Notes: generated by a model from the letters alone, not told the origin. 64,000 nt of DNA from Spirulina major PCC 6313 (GCF_001890765.1 NZ_KV878783.1:4740771-4804770), one strand, 5' to 3'. Positions 26,489 to 36,415 are shown, counted from the stretch's first letter. Made by a program: numbers and translations.

Positions 26489-27925
26489 ATGGCAGTGGAT
26501 TATGATTTGGTGATTATTGGTGGCGGTTCCGGTGGGCTGGTGGTGGCCAGTGCCGCCGCCCAATTAAACGCCAAAGTTGCCCTGGTGGAAAAAGACAAGC
26601 TCGGCGGTGATTGCCTCTGGCATGGCTGTGTACCGAGTAAATCCCTGATCCATGCGGCCCGCGTTGCCTACGACACCCGTCACGGTTCCCGGTTTGGGGT
26701 CTATGCTGACCCGCCCCGGATTAATTTCCGCGAAGCCATGGGCCATGTCCATAACGTGATCCAAACCATCGAACCCCACGATTCCCCGGAACGGTTTCGC
26801 GGCCTGGGGGTGGAGGTGATTTTCGGCTCTGGGCAATTTTGCGATCGCACCACATTCGAGGTCAACGGCCGCCGCCTCACCGCCCGCGCCTTTGTGATTT
26901 CCACCGGATCGCGCCCCGCGATTCCCCCCGTTGATGGCCTCACCGAGGCCGGATTCATCACTAACGAGCAAGTTTTCGCCCTCACCGAATGCCCTAAAAC
27001 CCTCGCGTTAATCGGTGCGGGGCCCATCGGCTGCGAACTGGGCCAAGCCCTCCATCGTTTAGGGTCGAAAGTGACCATTCTTTCCAGTCGCGATCGCATC
27101 TTGCCCAAAGAAGATCCCGACGCTGCGATCGTCGTTGAAAAACAACTCGAATCCGAAGGCATCCGCATCCTCAACAACACCCGCGCCGAAAAAGTCCGCA
27201 TCATCGACGGCAAAAAACACATCTGGGCCGCCGGCGAAGAAATCATCGTCGATGAAATTCTCGTTTCCGCCGGTCGCCTGCCCAACGTCGATAGCCTCAA
27301 CCTTGCCGCCGCCGGAGTCGCCTACGACAAAACCGGCGTTAACGTTGACGCTGCCCTCCGCACCAGCAACCCCCGCATCTACGCCTGCGGCGACGTGATC
27401 GGCGGCTATCAATTCACCCATGTCGCGGGCTACGAAGCCGTTTACGTCCTCACCAATGCCCTGTTTAGCCCAATCAAAAAATTCTTCCCCAGTAAAATCA
27501 ACTATCGCGTCATTCCCTGGGCCACCTTCACCGATCCTGAACTGGCACGGGTGGGACTGAGTGAACAACAGGCCCGCGATCGCTACGGCGACGACATCAC
27601 CATTCTCAAACAACCCTTCTCCGGCGTTGACCGCGCCCAAGCCGAAGGCTCCACCGACGGATTTTGCAAAATCATCACCCGCAAAAATGGCGAAATCCTC
27701 GGCGCTCACATGGTCGGTCCCATGGCGGGTGAACTAATCCATGAAATCGTTCTCGCCATGGCCAATAATCTCCCCGTCGCCAAACTCACCGGCATCCACA
27801 TCTACCCCACCCTCGCCGAAGTCACCAGCAAAACCGCCCTCCTCCACCAAAAACAACGCTACGCCCAACAAACCGGCTTACAAAATTTCCTGTGTAACCT
27901 CTTCACTTTCTTCCGTCGCTTTTGA
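26489..27925 (+). CDS. Pyridine nucleotide-disulfide oxidoreductase (dihydrolipoamide dehydrogenase/MerA-like)
   Basis: A 478-aa FAD flavoprotein. The N-terminal FAD loop is VIIGGGSGG, the redox disulfide is in GGDCLWHGCVPSK, the NAD(P) loop is LIGAGPIGCELGQAL, the second FAD motif is IYACGDVIGG, and the dimer interface has the HIYPTLAE histidine. It lacks the N-terminal heavy-metal domain and the C-terminal vicinal cysteines of mercuric reductase (it ends FTFFRRF). It is therefore better described as an uncharacterised family member than as MerA. GGAGGAG precedes the ATG. Confidence 0.9.
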   Translation: MAVDYDLVIIGGGSGGLVVASAAAQLNAKVALVEKDKLGGDCLWHGCVPSKSLIHAARVAYDTRHGSRFGVYADPPRINFREAMGHVHNVIQTIEPHDSPERFRGLGVEVIFGSGQFCDRTTFEVNGRRLTARAFVISTGSRPAIPPVDGLTEAGFITNEQVFALTECPKTLALIGAGPIGCELGQALHRLGSKVTILSSRDRILPKEDPDAAIVVEKQLESEGIRILNNTRAEKVRIIDGKKHIWAAGEEIIVDEILVSAGRLPNVDSLNLAAAGVAYDKTGVNVDAALRTSNPRIYACGDVIGGYQFTHVAGYEAVYVLTNALFSPIKKFFPSKINYRVIPWATFTDPELARVGLSEQQARDRYGDDITILKQPFSGVDRAQAEGSTDGFCKIITRKNGEILGAHMVGPMAGELIHEIVLAMANNLPVAKLTGIHIYPTLAEVTSKTALLHQKQRYAQQTGLQNFLCNLFTFFRRF

Positions 27926-27961
27926 TGGGATGTAGGACGGTAATGAGAGGCGATCGCTGTC

Positions 27962-28624
27962 CTAGGGAGATGCGATCGCCCGACGCAATTTGTCCCGAAA
28001 ATAACAAAAACTAGGCGATCGATTTCGATCAACCTCCATCTGCGGAGGAATGGTCTGGGCCCACATCATTTTTTCTTGACCAACACTTTTACCCCCTTGG
28101 CTCGTTAACCGTTTCGCTCCTCCAGTTGCGATCGCATCCGCTAAAAGTTCCCAAGTGCCACAAATCGCATCATTCTCATAGGAATTCAAAACAGACTCTT
28201 TCACCTGTGGATATGCGGATTTAATAGCATTGAAATCCCCTAAATACCATGCCTCTCCCTCCTCAATTGCAAGACAAAAATATGTTTCTGGTTGAGGCGA
28301 TGACCGCTCCAAGCAGGCGATCAACTCTTGGCGAAACTGATGTAAGCAGCGATCGTCCAAATCACAAATAATCATCAATACGGCGGGATAGCTCGTAGGA
28401 TACTTGGCAAATGTTTGACCATAGCCCTGAATCAGTCGAGGCAGTTGATCGAGCAAAACTCGTTTTTTGGGATCTAGATTAGGATTTAGGTTTGGCGGAA
28501 TACGCCCAGTACCTTTATAGGCGTGAACGGTAAAAGTATGTTGATCACAATCGATGATTTTCGGAATGAGAATCTCTAGGGCTGTTTTTCCTGATTGGTC
28601 TTCAATCAAAACTTCAAAATGCAT
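27962..28624 (-). CDS. DUF4276/TOPRIM-like partner of AAA ATPase
   Basis: 220 aa. Features resembling DUF4276: an N-terminal FEVLIEDQSGKTALEILIPK (a conserved acidic residue after a beta strand), VLMIICDLDDRC in the middle (acidic cluster at a strand end) and FCLAIEEGEAWYLGD. The E...DxD...E pattern resembles a TOPRIM-type metal site. It starts 3 bases after the AAA gene stop, so the two are surely cotranslated. Such ATPase plus TOPRIM-like pairs (compare OLD, PARIS, AbiL) act in phage defence in other bacteria. That role here is inference. Confidence 0.7.
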   Translation of the reverse strand: MHFEVLIEDQSGKTALEILIPKIIDCDQHTFTVHAYKGTGRIPPNLNPNLDPKKRVLLDQLPRLIQGYGQTFAKYPTSYPAVLMIICDLDDRCLHQFRQELIACLERSSPQPETYFCLAIEEGEAWYLGDFNAIKSAYPQVKESVLNSYENDAICGTWELLADAIATGGAKRLTSQGGKSVGQEKMMWAQTIPPQMEVDRNRSPSFCYFRDKLRRAIASP

Positions 28625-28627
28625 ACA

Positions 28628-29917
28628 TTATCTTGAGTCTAAGTAATCACTATACCAAAGACCACCTAAAGGCAGACCCTGATCCACAAAACTCTGAATT
28701 AAAGGATCATCGCTGGCCCGTCTCATCTGCGAAAACCCATCCTCTCCTTTTTCTAAAACCCACACTTCATCCGGTTTTAGCGCATCCACAAAATAGGGCT
28801 GATGGGTTGTGATAAAAACCTGAGACCCTCCTTTTCTTCCGGTGGCATGGTTCCGGAATTCCTGCGCCAAGGTTTCGAGTAACTTATGATATAAACCGTT
28901 TTCCGGTTCTTCAATGCAAATAAACGGGGGGGGTGATGGATCTTCTAACAGGAGTAAGTAGGCAAAAACTTTCAATGTCCCATCTGACATTTGCTGAACA
29001 TAGAACGGATCATCAAACCCTTTATCATTGAACTTCAGTAAGAGCCGACCATCAGGACTTTTTTCGGTGCTTATTTGATGAATTCCCGGTATTTTTTGCG
29101 AAATGCTCTCAAGCACCGCACGGAATTTGCGTGGATGCTCTCGCTCCATAAATTGCACCACATTGCCTAAATTATCGCCGTGAATATTCAGATGTTTTTG
29201 CGGCCCTGCTAACGGTAAACTACGAGCCGCATCAGGCGTAAAGTAACTGAGATACCACCCTTCAATAAATCTCCGAAATAGGGTAATCCGGGGATGTTGC
29301 TTTAATGCACCTAATGTCGCGATACCGAGACGACGTTGATCGCTCAGTTCAACTACCTCAGTTTCCTTGCTTTCCTCAGAATTACTCTGATTAAGCTGCT
29401 TAATGAGCGTGATTAAATCGAATGGTTCTTGATCTTCATTCACTTGTTGCCCTTCTTCTTCCCCTTTCCAGGCTATCCCTTTTCCCTCATTGAGCATTAA
29501 AAATGACAATGGCCAACCTGTTTTTTGCCCCTTCCGTCGCTGCCGTAGTCGTTCTTTTTTGACAAAGGGCCGACCCGATGGATCAAGATCAATCGCGAGT
29601 TCATAGGTGATGGGGCGTGACGTTTGATCTTCTTTGTAATAGAGTTCAAATTCAATGCTGCCGTTTTCACCTTGAGACCGAATGCGCTGAAATCCCCCGC
29701 GTCCCCGTGCATCACAGGCTTCTTCCACGCCATTTTTGAGACAATCTGCCAAAAACCCAAAGGCATCAAAAAGGGTACTTTTTCCGGCTCCATTTTTACC
29801 AATCACGGCAGTCATGGGGGTGAGGGATTTTTTCGCTTGACTATTCCAGAGTTTGCCGAGGGTGATGTTTTTGAGGGTGCGGTAGTTTTTGATTTTAATG
29901 CCTTCAATTCCGGCCAT
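28628..29917 (-). CDS. AAA family ATPase (AAA_15/AAA_21, ABC/OLD-like)
   Basis: 429 aa. It has a Walker A in VIGKNGAGKSTLFDAFG (about residues 38-54), the start IKIKNYRTLKNI typical of RecF/OLD-like ATPases, an ABC-like signature region QQMSDGTLKVFAYLLLLE, a Walker B in PFICIEEPENGLY and the switch histidine in VFITTHQPYFVDAL. Such ATPases usually work with an effector encoded next door; here that is the DUF4276-like gene 3 bases downstream. It starts 22 bases after the S9 peptidase stop, so all three could share one transcript. There is no Shine-Dalgarno for the ATG. Confidence 0.88.
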   Translation of the reverse strand: MAGIEGIKIKNYRTLKNITLGKLWNSQAKKSLTPMTAVIGKNGAGKSTLFDAFGFLADCLKNGVEEACDARGRGGFQRIRSQGENGSIEFELYYKEDQTSRPITYELAIDLDPSGRPFVKKERLRQRRKGQKTGWPLSFLMLNEGKGIAWKGEEEGQQVNEDQEPFDLITLIKQLNQSNSEESKETEVVELSDQRRLGIATLGALKQHPRITLFRRFIEGWYLSYFTPDAARSLPLAGPQKHLNIHGDNLGNVVQFMEREHPRKFRAVLESISQKIPGIHQISTEKSPDGRLLLKFNDKGFDDPFYVQQMSDGTLKVFAYLLLLEDPSPPPFICIEEPENGLYHKLLETLAQEFRNHATGRKGGSQVFITTHQPYFVDALKPDEVWVLEKGEDGFSQMRRASDDPLIQSFVDQGLPLGGLWYSDYLDSR

Positions 29918-29939
29918 GGTGGAGTTGTTCTATTTTGAG

Positions 29940-31853
29940 TTAAGCGGGTAGGTTGATGATTTCGACGGGGGGGAGGGATTCGGCGGGGGTGAAGTTGAAG
30001 ACGCGGCTGTAGAAGTAGAATTCGCCGTCGAGGGCGCGTTTGATGTTTTCGGCTTTGCGGAAGCCGTGTTGTTCGCCCTCGAAGGGGACGTAGGCGACGG
30101 GGAGACCTTTGGTTTTGAGGGCGTTGACCATCAGTTCGGCTTGGTTGGGGGGGACGACTTTGTCTTCGAGGCCTTGGAAGAAGATGACGGGGCAGGCGAG
30201 TTGTGCGGTGTGGTGGATGGGCGATCGCGCTTCATACACTGCTTTATCCTCAGGATATTTGCCGATCAAGCCGTCCAGATAGCGGGCTTCAAATTTGTGG
30301 GTATCTTGGGCGAGGGCTTCGAGGTCGCTCACGCCGTAGTAACTCGCGCCGGCTTTAAACACATCTTTAAAGGTCAAGGCCGCGAGGGTGGTGTAGCCGC
30401 CCGCACTGCCGCCGGCGATCGCTAACCGTTCGCGATCCACTCGGCCCTGTTCGGCAAGATAAACCGCCACATTCGTGCAGTCATCCACATCCACAATCCC
30501 CCAATTCCCGTTTAAGCGTTGGCGATAGGCGCGTCCGTAGCCGGTGCTGCCGCCATAGTTCACATCCACATAGGCAAAGCCGCGACTAGTCCAATATTGA
30601 ATCCGGAGGTTGAGGGTGGCTGAGGCGGCGGCGGTGGGCCCGCCGTGGCTTTTCACCAGGAGGGGGGGCTGTTCGCCGTCGGGGGCGGTGTAGTCTTGGT
30701 TTTGGGGGGGGTAATACCAGGCGTGGGCGGTGTGGCCGTCGGTGGTGGGGAAGGCGATCGCTTCGGGGCTGGAGAGATAGCCGGGGTCAACGGTGAGGCT
30801 GCTGGCGGTTTTCAGGGTTTCATGGTCGCCGCTGGGGAGGTGGAGGCGGATCAGTTGGGTGGGTTGGGTGGGGGAACCGGCGATCGCATAGACCACATCG
30901 CCGCTGATTTGCAGCGATCCTAAACTCGTAAAGGGTAGATCGATCGGGGTTAATGTGCCGCTGGTGAGATCCAACTGGGCGAGGTAGTCCTGGCCGTTTT
31001 GGCTATAGGTGCAAATCAGGCTCTGGGCATTGCGGAAGCGGTAGGGCTGCACGCCAAAAACCCAATGGGGGTAGCCAAATTCTGCTGCCTGTTCATAAAC
31101 AAGCTCAATCCCGTTCTGATCGCGGTACAGATTCCACCAATTATTGCGATCGCTGACAAAATACAGCACCCCATCCGGTGACCACAGCGGCGCACAGATC
31201 GACTCAGTTTTATTCCCTGCCACGCGGCGCGGTAGCCCTAGTTTCCCGGATCTATCAAATTCCGCCACCCAAAGCTGTGTCCCGTCCCAGGGCATTTGGG
31301 GATGGTGCCAATCCACCCAGGCCAGGCGCGAGCCATCGGGACTGAGACGGGGTGAGGCGTAGAAATCGCTGCCGGTGACAATTGGGGTAACAGTTCCTGT
31401 GGTGAGGTCAACACTCACCAGTAAATTTTTAGGCTCGTGACCCCCTTGGCTGTGGTCTTCGCCGACGGCAATTAAGCGGTTGCGATCGCGATCCAGTTGC
31501 ATTTCAGCGTAGCGGTGCTGATTTTCGGGGGTGAGGGGTTGGGGTTCTGCTCCGGGGGCGTGGTGATAGATGCGTTGATCGGCAAAATTGACAAAATAAA
31601 TCACCCCATCGGCAATCAACGACGCACCGCCGCCGTATTCATGGACACGCGATCGCACATTAAACGGCGCTGGCGTGCAGTCCTGCTCCCCCTGGGCTTG
31701 GACAATCACCGTCCGTCCCCCTTCCGAGGGCCGACTTTCCACCCAATACAAAGCCTCTCCATCGAGGGCGACTCCTCCCAAACCAATGGAACTCGACACA
31801 ATCAAATCAGACGTAATCGGAGATTGCCACGTACCAAAGGGAGCCGTATTCAT
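29940..31853 (-). CDS. S9 family prolyl oligopeptidase-type serine peptidase
   Basis: A 637-aa protein. A seven-bladed propeller-like N-terminal region (about 1-370) with repeated SPDG motifs (SPRLSPDGSRLAWVDW, LWSPDGVLYFVSD) is followed by an alpha/beta hydrolase domain. The triad is visible: Ser in AIAGGSAGGYTTLAAL, Asp in FFQGLEDKVVPPNQ, His in FEGEQHGFRKAE. It probably acts as a cytoplasmic dipeptidyl or acylaminoacyl peptidase; no signal peptide is seen. The AAA/DUF4276 pair follows on the same strand. Confidence 0.92.
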   Translation of the reverse strand: MNTAPFGTWQSPITSDLIVSSSIGLGGVALDGEALYWVESRPSEGGRTVIVQAQGEQDCTPAPFNVRSRVHEYGGGASLIADGVIYFVNFADQRIYHHAPGAEPQPLTPENQHRYAEMQLDRDRNRLIAVGEDHSQGGHEPKNLLVSVDLTTGTVTPIVTGSDFYASPRLSPDGSRLAWVDWHHPQMPWDGTQLWVAEFDRSGKLGLPRRVAGNKTESICAPLWSPDGVLYFVSDRNNWWNLYRDQNGIELVYEQAAEFGYPHWVFGVQPYRFRNAQSLICTYSQNGQDYLAQLDLTSGTLTPIDLPFTSLGSLQISGDVVYAIAGSPTQPTQLIRLHLPSGDHETLKTASSLTVDPGYLSSPEAIAFPTTDGHTAHAWYYPPQNQDYTAPDGEQPPLLVKSHGGPTAAASATLNLRIQYWTSRGFAYVDVNYGGSTGYGRAYRQRLNGNWGIVDVDDCTNVAVYLAEQGRVDRERLAIAGGSAGGYTTLAALTFKDVFKAGASYYGVSDLEALAQDTHKFEARYLDGLIGKYPEDKAVYEARSPIHHTAQLACPVIFFQGLEDKVVPPNQAELMVNALKTKGLPVAYVPFEGEQHGFRKAENIKRALDGEFYFYSRVFNFTPAESLPPVEIINLPA

Positions 31854-32061
31854 AGGGGTTTTTAGGAATCAGGAACGATCAAAGCATGACTGGCCAATAT
31901 TTTACGGGGGATTGTCCCTTGATAGTAAGCTTGATTCCACAGAATATTCAGATCGATGAAGATCTCCCACCATCAGGGCAGCAACGGCGATCGCAACCGG
32001 GCCTGCTCAACCGAGACGGGGCGATCGTCGTTAGAATAGGTCAGAATTTTCTGTTGTTGCC

Positions 32062-32544
32062 ATGGCCTCAGAGTCTGATCATCGCCCGCCCACCCCAGAA
32101 ACCCGCATTCTCAACAGCTACTATGGGATCTTGGGGATTCACCCCTCCGCATCGGTGCTAGAAATCCGTCGCACCTATCGAGACTTGAGCAAAAAATACC
32201 ACCCCGACACCACCGAATTACCCCAAGCCGTGGCCACGGCCAAGTTTCAACAACTCAACGAAGCCTACGCCACCCTGAGCAATCCCCAACGCCGTTTGCT
32301 CTATGATGCTCAAATTGGCTATTCTCGCTGGAACGTGATTCAGCCCGATCCCCCCGATTGGTCAGCCGCTGCGGATCAAGATTGGCCCCGCTCGGCCTAT
32401 CTCGACCCCAGCGATCGCCCCCTATCTTCCGGGGAACTCTTCGCCCTCTGTATCTTGGGGGTGACGTTTCTCGGTTGTTTGCTCGTCGCGATCGCCGTTG
32501 GTCTCGCCCAAGGAGAGACCGCGTTTCAACTGCCCACCCCGTAA
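32062..32544 (+). CDS. J-domain protein with C-terminal membrane anchor
   Basis: 160 aa. The J domain covers about residues 17-85 (YYGILGIHPSASVLEIRRTY, with the essential HPD in KKYHPDTTE). A linker of about 40 residues leads to one transmembrane helix (LFALCILGVTFLGCLLVAIA). It should recruit an Hsp70 (DnaK) to a membrane. The DUF3143 gene follows after 15 bases, a pairing I recall from other cyanobacteria. Confidence 0.88.
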   Translation: MASESDHRPPTPETRILNSYYGILGIHPSASVLEIRRTYRDLSKKYHPDTTELPQAVATAKFQQLNEAYATLSNPQRRLLYDAQIGYSRWNVIQPDPPDWSAAADQDWPRSAYLDPSDRPLSSGELFALCILGVTFLGCLLVAIAVGLAQGETAFQLPTP

Positions 32545-32559
32545 CTCAAGACCGAACCC

Positions 32560-32835
32560 ATGACTGCCCTACCCACCCCCGAAACCCCCCTGTATAACCA
32601 CCCCCTCCCCGCCCTCGAACAGTGGCTCACCACCATGGGCTGTCACCAAGACCGCGACCAACTCAACCGCTGGACGATCGCCTGTCCCACCTGGCAAGCC
32701 GAAATTCTCTTAGAAGTCGAAGAAGTATCGGTGCGCTACATCGATGCGGGAGACGGGATGAAGGATATTGTGCGATCGTTTAAATATTCCCTCAGTCGCA
32801 ATGATGTGGAAGCAGCCGTGTTTTCCGGTCCCTAG
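32560..32835 (+). CDS. DUF3143 protein
   Basis: A 91-aa small acidic protein found almost only in cyanobacteria. Characteristic stretches are LYNHPLPALEQWLTTMGC and the C-terminal FKYSLSRNDVEAAVFSGP. No function is known to me. Its position 15 bases behind a J-domain gene suggests a chaperone-linked role (inference). Confidence 0.85.
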   Translation: MTALPTPETPLYNHPLPALEQWLTTMGCHQDRDQLNRWTIACPTWQAEILLEVEEVSVRYIDAGDGMKDIVRSFKYSLSRNDVEAAVFSGP

Positions 32836-33174
32836 AGTGCGATCGGTAGGTTGTGACTTCACGTGAACGCGAGAGGCTTGCCCAACATTTCCGCCCCAAA
32901 AGCCCAACCATCTCCGGACTGTTGATGTCCCCTGACCCGCCCAAATGATAGTTGAGAGTTGCTCGATCTATTGTGTTAACTGTTGGAGTTGTTCGGTTTC
33001 GAGGTAACAATGCAGGCGAGAGGTGTGCTGAGCTCAATCACAACAATGAACGCTGGAGCAATTCCATCTTTGCGTGAAATTCACATTTTTTGAACTCAAT
33101 TCGTACCATCGATTTTTTGTATCAAGTCTCATCATACAATAGGAACAATATGTAATCATGATCCAGAGACTTGT
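32836..33174. other. Non-coding gap before DUF262 gene
   Basis: 339 bases. I see no gene or clear repeat. Composition turns AT-rich toward 33100, matching the DUF262 gene that follows. Short ORFs on the minus strand here have no recognisable features. Confidence 0.4.
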
Positions 33175-34989
33175 ATGACTCCTTTCACAATATTTGACAG
33201 CACGAAAGAATCGCTATCAGATGTCCTCCAAAGTATCAAAACAGGAAAATCACAGCTTCCTGATTTTCAACGTGGTTGGGTCTGGGATGATGAACATATT
33301 CGGGGTTTATTAGCCAGTATTGCCTTGTCCTACCCAATTGGTACTGTCATGCTACTCCAAACTGGCAATCCTGATGTGAAGTTTCGACCACGCCTTGTCG
33401 AAGGGGTAGAACTTGACTCTCCACCAGAACCAGAACGCTTAATTTTAGACGGGCAGCAACGGTTAACTTCCTTATTTCAAGCCCTATTTTCAAATCGTCC
33501 CGTCTTAACATATGACACTCGAAAAAGGAAAATAAAGCGTTGGTATTATCTCGATATTAATAAAGCCATTGATCCTTATTGTGATGCCGAAGACTATATC
33601 ATTAGTCTTCCTGAAGGTCGAAAACTCTTTAACTTTCGCAATGAACTGCAATATGACTATTCAACACGAGAAAAAGAATGTGAGTCAGAACTCTTACCTC
33701 TACCTTTGATTTTTGATGGCGATCTAACACAATGGCAAATGTGTTATTTGAATAGCAAGCCTGAAGGCGTACAAGAAAGACTAAAAAAATGGAATGATTT
33801 AGATCGTGTTATCCAGCGTTACAAGCAATATCAAGTTCCGATTATTTCACTGCGCAAAGAAACCCCCAAAGAAGCAGTATGTCAAGTTTTTGAGAAAGTC
33901 AATACAGGTGGTGTTGCGCTGACAGTTTTTGAACTCATCACAGCAACATTTGCGACAGACAATTTTAGTTTACGGGATGATTGGTCAGAGCGTGAAAAAC
34001 GATTCCGTCATCATAATGTTTTAGATTCTCTTGAAAGTACCGATTTTCTGCAAGCTATCAGTTTATTGGTAACCAGAGAACGACGCATTGATTTTCTGGA
34101 AAATCAAAGTGAGTCAGACCGTTCGCCTGCGATTAGCTGTAAGCGTAAGGATGTACTGCGTCTCACATTAAAGGACTATCAAAAATGGGCAGATTTGGTC
34201 ACAAAGGGATTTGAAAAAGCAGCTCGACTATTACAATCAGAATATATTTTCTCAGCACGTGATCTGCCATATCGAACGCAGCTAACCCCCATGGCAGCAA
34301 TGTTTGCCGTGTTGGGCGATCGCGCTGATAATGATGGTATTCGGCGCAAAATTGCCCGGTGGTATTGGTGTGGTGTCTTTGGTGAGTTGTATGGTGGCTC
34401 AATTGAGACCCGGTTTGCGAAAGATTTGCCCGAAGTTTTAGCTTGGATTGATGGAGGCACAGAGCCTGACACGATTAATGATTCTAATTTTGCTCAATCT
34501 CGATTAATGACATTAAAAACGCGGAATAGTGCAGCGTATAAGGGCTTATTCGCGTTGTTAATGCGTGATGGTGGTCAGGATTTTCGTACAGGTGAGCCGA
34601 TGGGTTCTCAGTTGTATTTTGAAGACACAGTGGATATTCATCATATCTTTCCAAAGCAGTGGTGCCAGAAAAATAAAATCGATGATAAACGCTGTAATAG
34701 TATTATCAACAAAACACCAATTTCCGCTAAGACCAACCGTATGATTGGAGGCAATGATCCATCTAGATATTTAAAACGCCTACAGGAAAACGCCGAAATT
34801 CCAGATACTCGTATGGATGAAATTTTAAAGTCTCATTGCATCAATCCAAATGCACTACGCAGTGATGATTTTAATGTTTTTTTTGAAGATCGCGAGAATG
34901 CACTAATTTCTAGGATTGAACGTGCAACGGGTAAGGTTGTGGCGCGTGATGCAGTCTGGACGAATCCGGAGGAGGATGCGGAGGAGTGA
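33175..34989 (+). CDS. DUF262 plus HNH protein (GmrSD-like)
   Basis: 604 aa. The N-terminal DUF262 (ParB/sulfiredoxin-like) domain has [19 protein letters not shown] and the family signature [16 protein letters not shown], which in GmrSD-type proteins binds and hydrolyses NTP. A helical middle follows ([20 protein letters not shown]). The C-terminal HNH/DUF1524-like nuclease has [12 protein letters not shown] and [15 protein letters not shown]. Members include type IV restriction enzymes such as GmrSD that cut modified phage DNA. Defence is the best guess but is not proven. The gene is more AT-rich than its neighbours. Its stop codon overlaps the bioF start. Confidence 0.85.
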   Translation: MTPFTIFDSTKESLSDVLQSIKTGKSQLPDFQRGWVWDDEHIRGLLASIALSYPIGTVMLLQTGNPDVKFRPRLVEGVELDSPPEPERLILDGQQRLTSLFQALFSNRPVLTYDTRKRKIKRWYYLDINKAIDPYCDAEDYIISLPEGRKLFNFRNELQYDYSTREKECESELLPLPLIFDGDLTQWQMCYLNSKPEGVQERLKKWNDLDRVIQRYKQYQVPIISLRKETPKEAVCQVFEKVNTGGVALTVFELITATFATDNFSLRDDWSEREKRFRHHNVLDSLESTDFLQAISLLVTRERRIDFLENQSESDRSPAISCKRKDVLRLTLKDYQKWADLVTKGFEKAARLLQSEYIFSARDLPYRTQLTPMAAMFAVLGDRADNDGIRRKIARWYWCGVFGELYGGSIETRFAKDLPEVLAWIDGGTEPDTINDSNFAQSRLMTLKTRNSAAYKGLFALLMRDGGQDFRTGEPMGSQLYFEDTVDIHHIFPKQWCQKNKIDDKRCNSIINKTPISAKTNRMIGGNDPSRYLKRLQENAEIPDTRMDEILKSHCINPNALRSDDFNVFFEDRENALISRIERATGKVVARDAVWTNPEEDAEE

Positions 34990-36143
34990 TGGACAGGACT
35001 GATCCCTATGGATGGTTGGAAAAATCCTTGGCGACGATTCGGCGGGCGCAGTGGCATCGGGCGGTGAAGCCGTTGGCGGGGAAGGCGGGGCCGACGATTA
35101 CCCTAGAGGGGCGATCGCTGCTTAATTTTGCCAGTAATGATTACTTGGGGTTGGCGGGGGATGAACGGCTGATCGCGGCGGCCGTGGCAGCGGTGCGCAC
35201 TTATGGGACGGGGAGTACGGGGTCGCGGCTCACCAGTGGTCAGCGGGAGATTCATCAGGCCCTCGAAACCGCGATCGCCGCTCTCAAGCAGACCGAAGCC
35301 GCCCTGGTGTTTAGCTCTGGTTATTTGGCGAATCTGGGGGCGATCGCGGCGTTGATGGGCCCACGGGATCTGATTGTGGGCGATCGCTATAACCATTCCA
35401 GTCTTAAGGCTGGGGCGACCTTGAGCGGCGCGACGGTGCTGGATTTTGCCCATAATGATCTCGCGGATCTGGCCGCTGTGCTCGCCCAACACCGCCCCCA
35501 CCATCGCCGCTGCCTGATTACCGCTGATAGCGTCTTTAGTATGGATGGGGATCTGTGCCCACTGCCGGGCCTGTTACAACTAGCGCGGGACTATGACGCG
35601 ATGGTGCTCGTTGATGAAGCCCACGGCACGGGGGTGATGGGGGCAACGGGGGCGGGGGTGGTGGAGCATTTTGGTTGTACAGGACAGCCGTTGATTCAAG
35701 TGGGGACGCTGAGTAAGGGTCTGGGGAGTTTGGGGGGGTATGTGGCGGGGTCGGCGATGGTGATTGATTTTCTGCGCAATCGGGCCCCCAGTTGGATCTA
35801 TACGACGGGGCTATCGCCGGGGGATACGGCGGCGGCCTTGGCAGCGGTGCAGGTGGTGAAGACAGAACCGGAACGGCGATCGCACCTCTGGCGCAATGTG
35901 GCCCAATTGCGAGACATACTAGGGGCAACGTTTGACCTGCTGCCTTCGGAGTCCCCGATTCTCTGTGCGAAGATGGCGAGTCCCGCAACGGCGTTACAGA
36001 TGTCGGCTCAGTTGAGCGATCGCGGCATTTTCGTGCCCGCCATTCGTCCCCCCACCGTTCCCACAAGCCGCCTCCGCTTTTCCGTGATGGCCACCCATAC
36101 CCCGGCCCAGTTAGAACAAGTGCGGCAGGCGTTGCCGGGGTGA
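34989..36143 (+). CDS. bioF: 8-amino-7-oxononanoate synthase family PLP enzyme
   Basis: About 384 aa, alpha-oxoamine synthase family, fold type I. Seen are [24 protein letters not shown] and the PLP-lysine in [18 protein letters not shown]. BioF condenses pimeloyl-ACP or -CoA with alanine in biotin synthesis; the related Kbl and serine palmitoyltransferase are less likely given the context-free motifs. The ATG at 34989 uses the last base of the DUF262 stop (TGATG) with GGAGGAG-type purines before it, so translation is coupled to a gene of unrelated function. Confidence 0.88.
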   Translation: MDRTDPYGWLEKSLATIRRAQWHRAVKPLAGKAGPTITLEGRSLLNFASNDYLGLAGDERLIAAAVAAVRTYGTGSTGSRLTSGQREIHQALETAIAALKQTEAALVFSSGYLANLGAIAALMGPRDLIVGDRYNHSSLKAGATLSGATVLDFAHNDLADLAAVLAQHRPHHRRCLITADSVFSMDGDLCPLPGLLQLARDYDAMVLVDEAHGTGVMGATGAGVVEHFGCTGQPLIQVGTLSKGLGSLGGYVAGSAMVIDFLRNRAPSWIYTTGLSPGDTAAALAAVQVVKTEPERRSHLWRNVAQLRDILGATFDLLPSESPILCAKMASPATALQMSAQLSDRGIFVPAIRPPTVPTSRLRFSVMATHTPAQLEQVRQALPG

Positions 36144-36170
36144 TCGAGAGGAACAGGAGTGAGCCAGATT

Positions 36171-36371
36171 AGCAGGAGTGAGCCAGAGGCTCACACTACC
36201 CCATTGCTGTCATTCCCTGGAGTGCGAGCTTCTAGCTCGCTGCCCTAATTAGGGGGAGCAAGTACGACCACGACTGTTAGAGCAGGAGTGAGCCAGAGGC
36301 TCACACTACCCCATTGCTGTCATTCCCTGGAGTGCGAGCTTCTAGCTCGCTGCCCTAATTAGGAGGAGCAA
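36171..36371. repeat. Tandem direct repeat, two ~91-bp copies, 110-bp period
   Basis: Copies at 36171-36261 and 36281-36371 are nearly identical. Each holds two inverted repeats, GTGAGCC-AGA-GGCTCAC and GCGAGC-TTCTA-GCTCGC. A partial third unit (GAACAGGAGTGAGCCAGATT) precedes them at about 36151-36170. An inverted exact 23-base match to the second hairpin lies at 39775-39797, across the CyRepA1 gene. Confidence 0.85.
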
Positions 36372-36415
36372 TTGCAGGCTAGGTCAACATTTGCACGCTA
36401 TGGATAAGCAGTAGC

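Noticed and set aside
27059-27709. Open frame opposite the flavoprotein gene
   Set aside because: Gly/Ala/Asp-rich antisense translation of a well-supported FAD enzyme.
26489-27925. Mercuric reductase (MerA)
   Set aside because: The redox motif and fold fit the wider family, but the N-terminal metal-binding domain and C-terminal Cys pair of MerA are absent.
27962-31853. Firm assignment of the AAA/DUF4276 pair to PARIS or Gabija
   Set aside because: The effector lacks visible DUF4435 or UvrD-helicase signatures, so only a general ATPase-plus-TOPRIM-like description is justified.
36171-36371. Possible CRISPR array
   Set aside because: Only two copies of a ~91-base unit with internal palindromes and a 20-base gap. 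Repeat length, number and lack of cas genes do not fit CRISPR.
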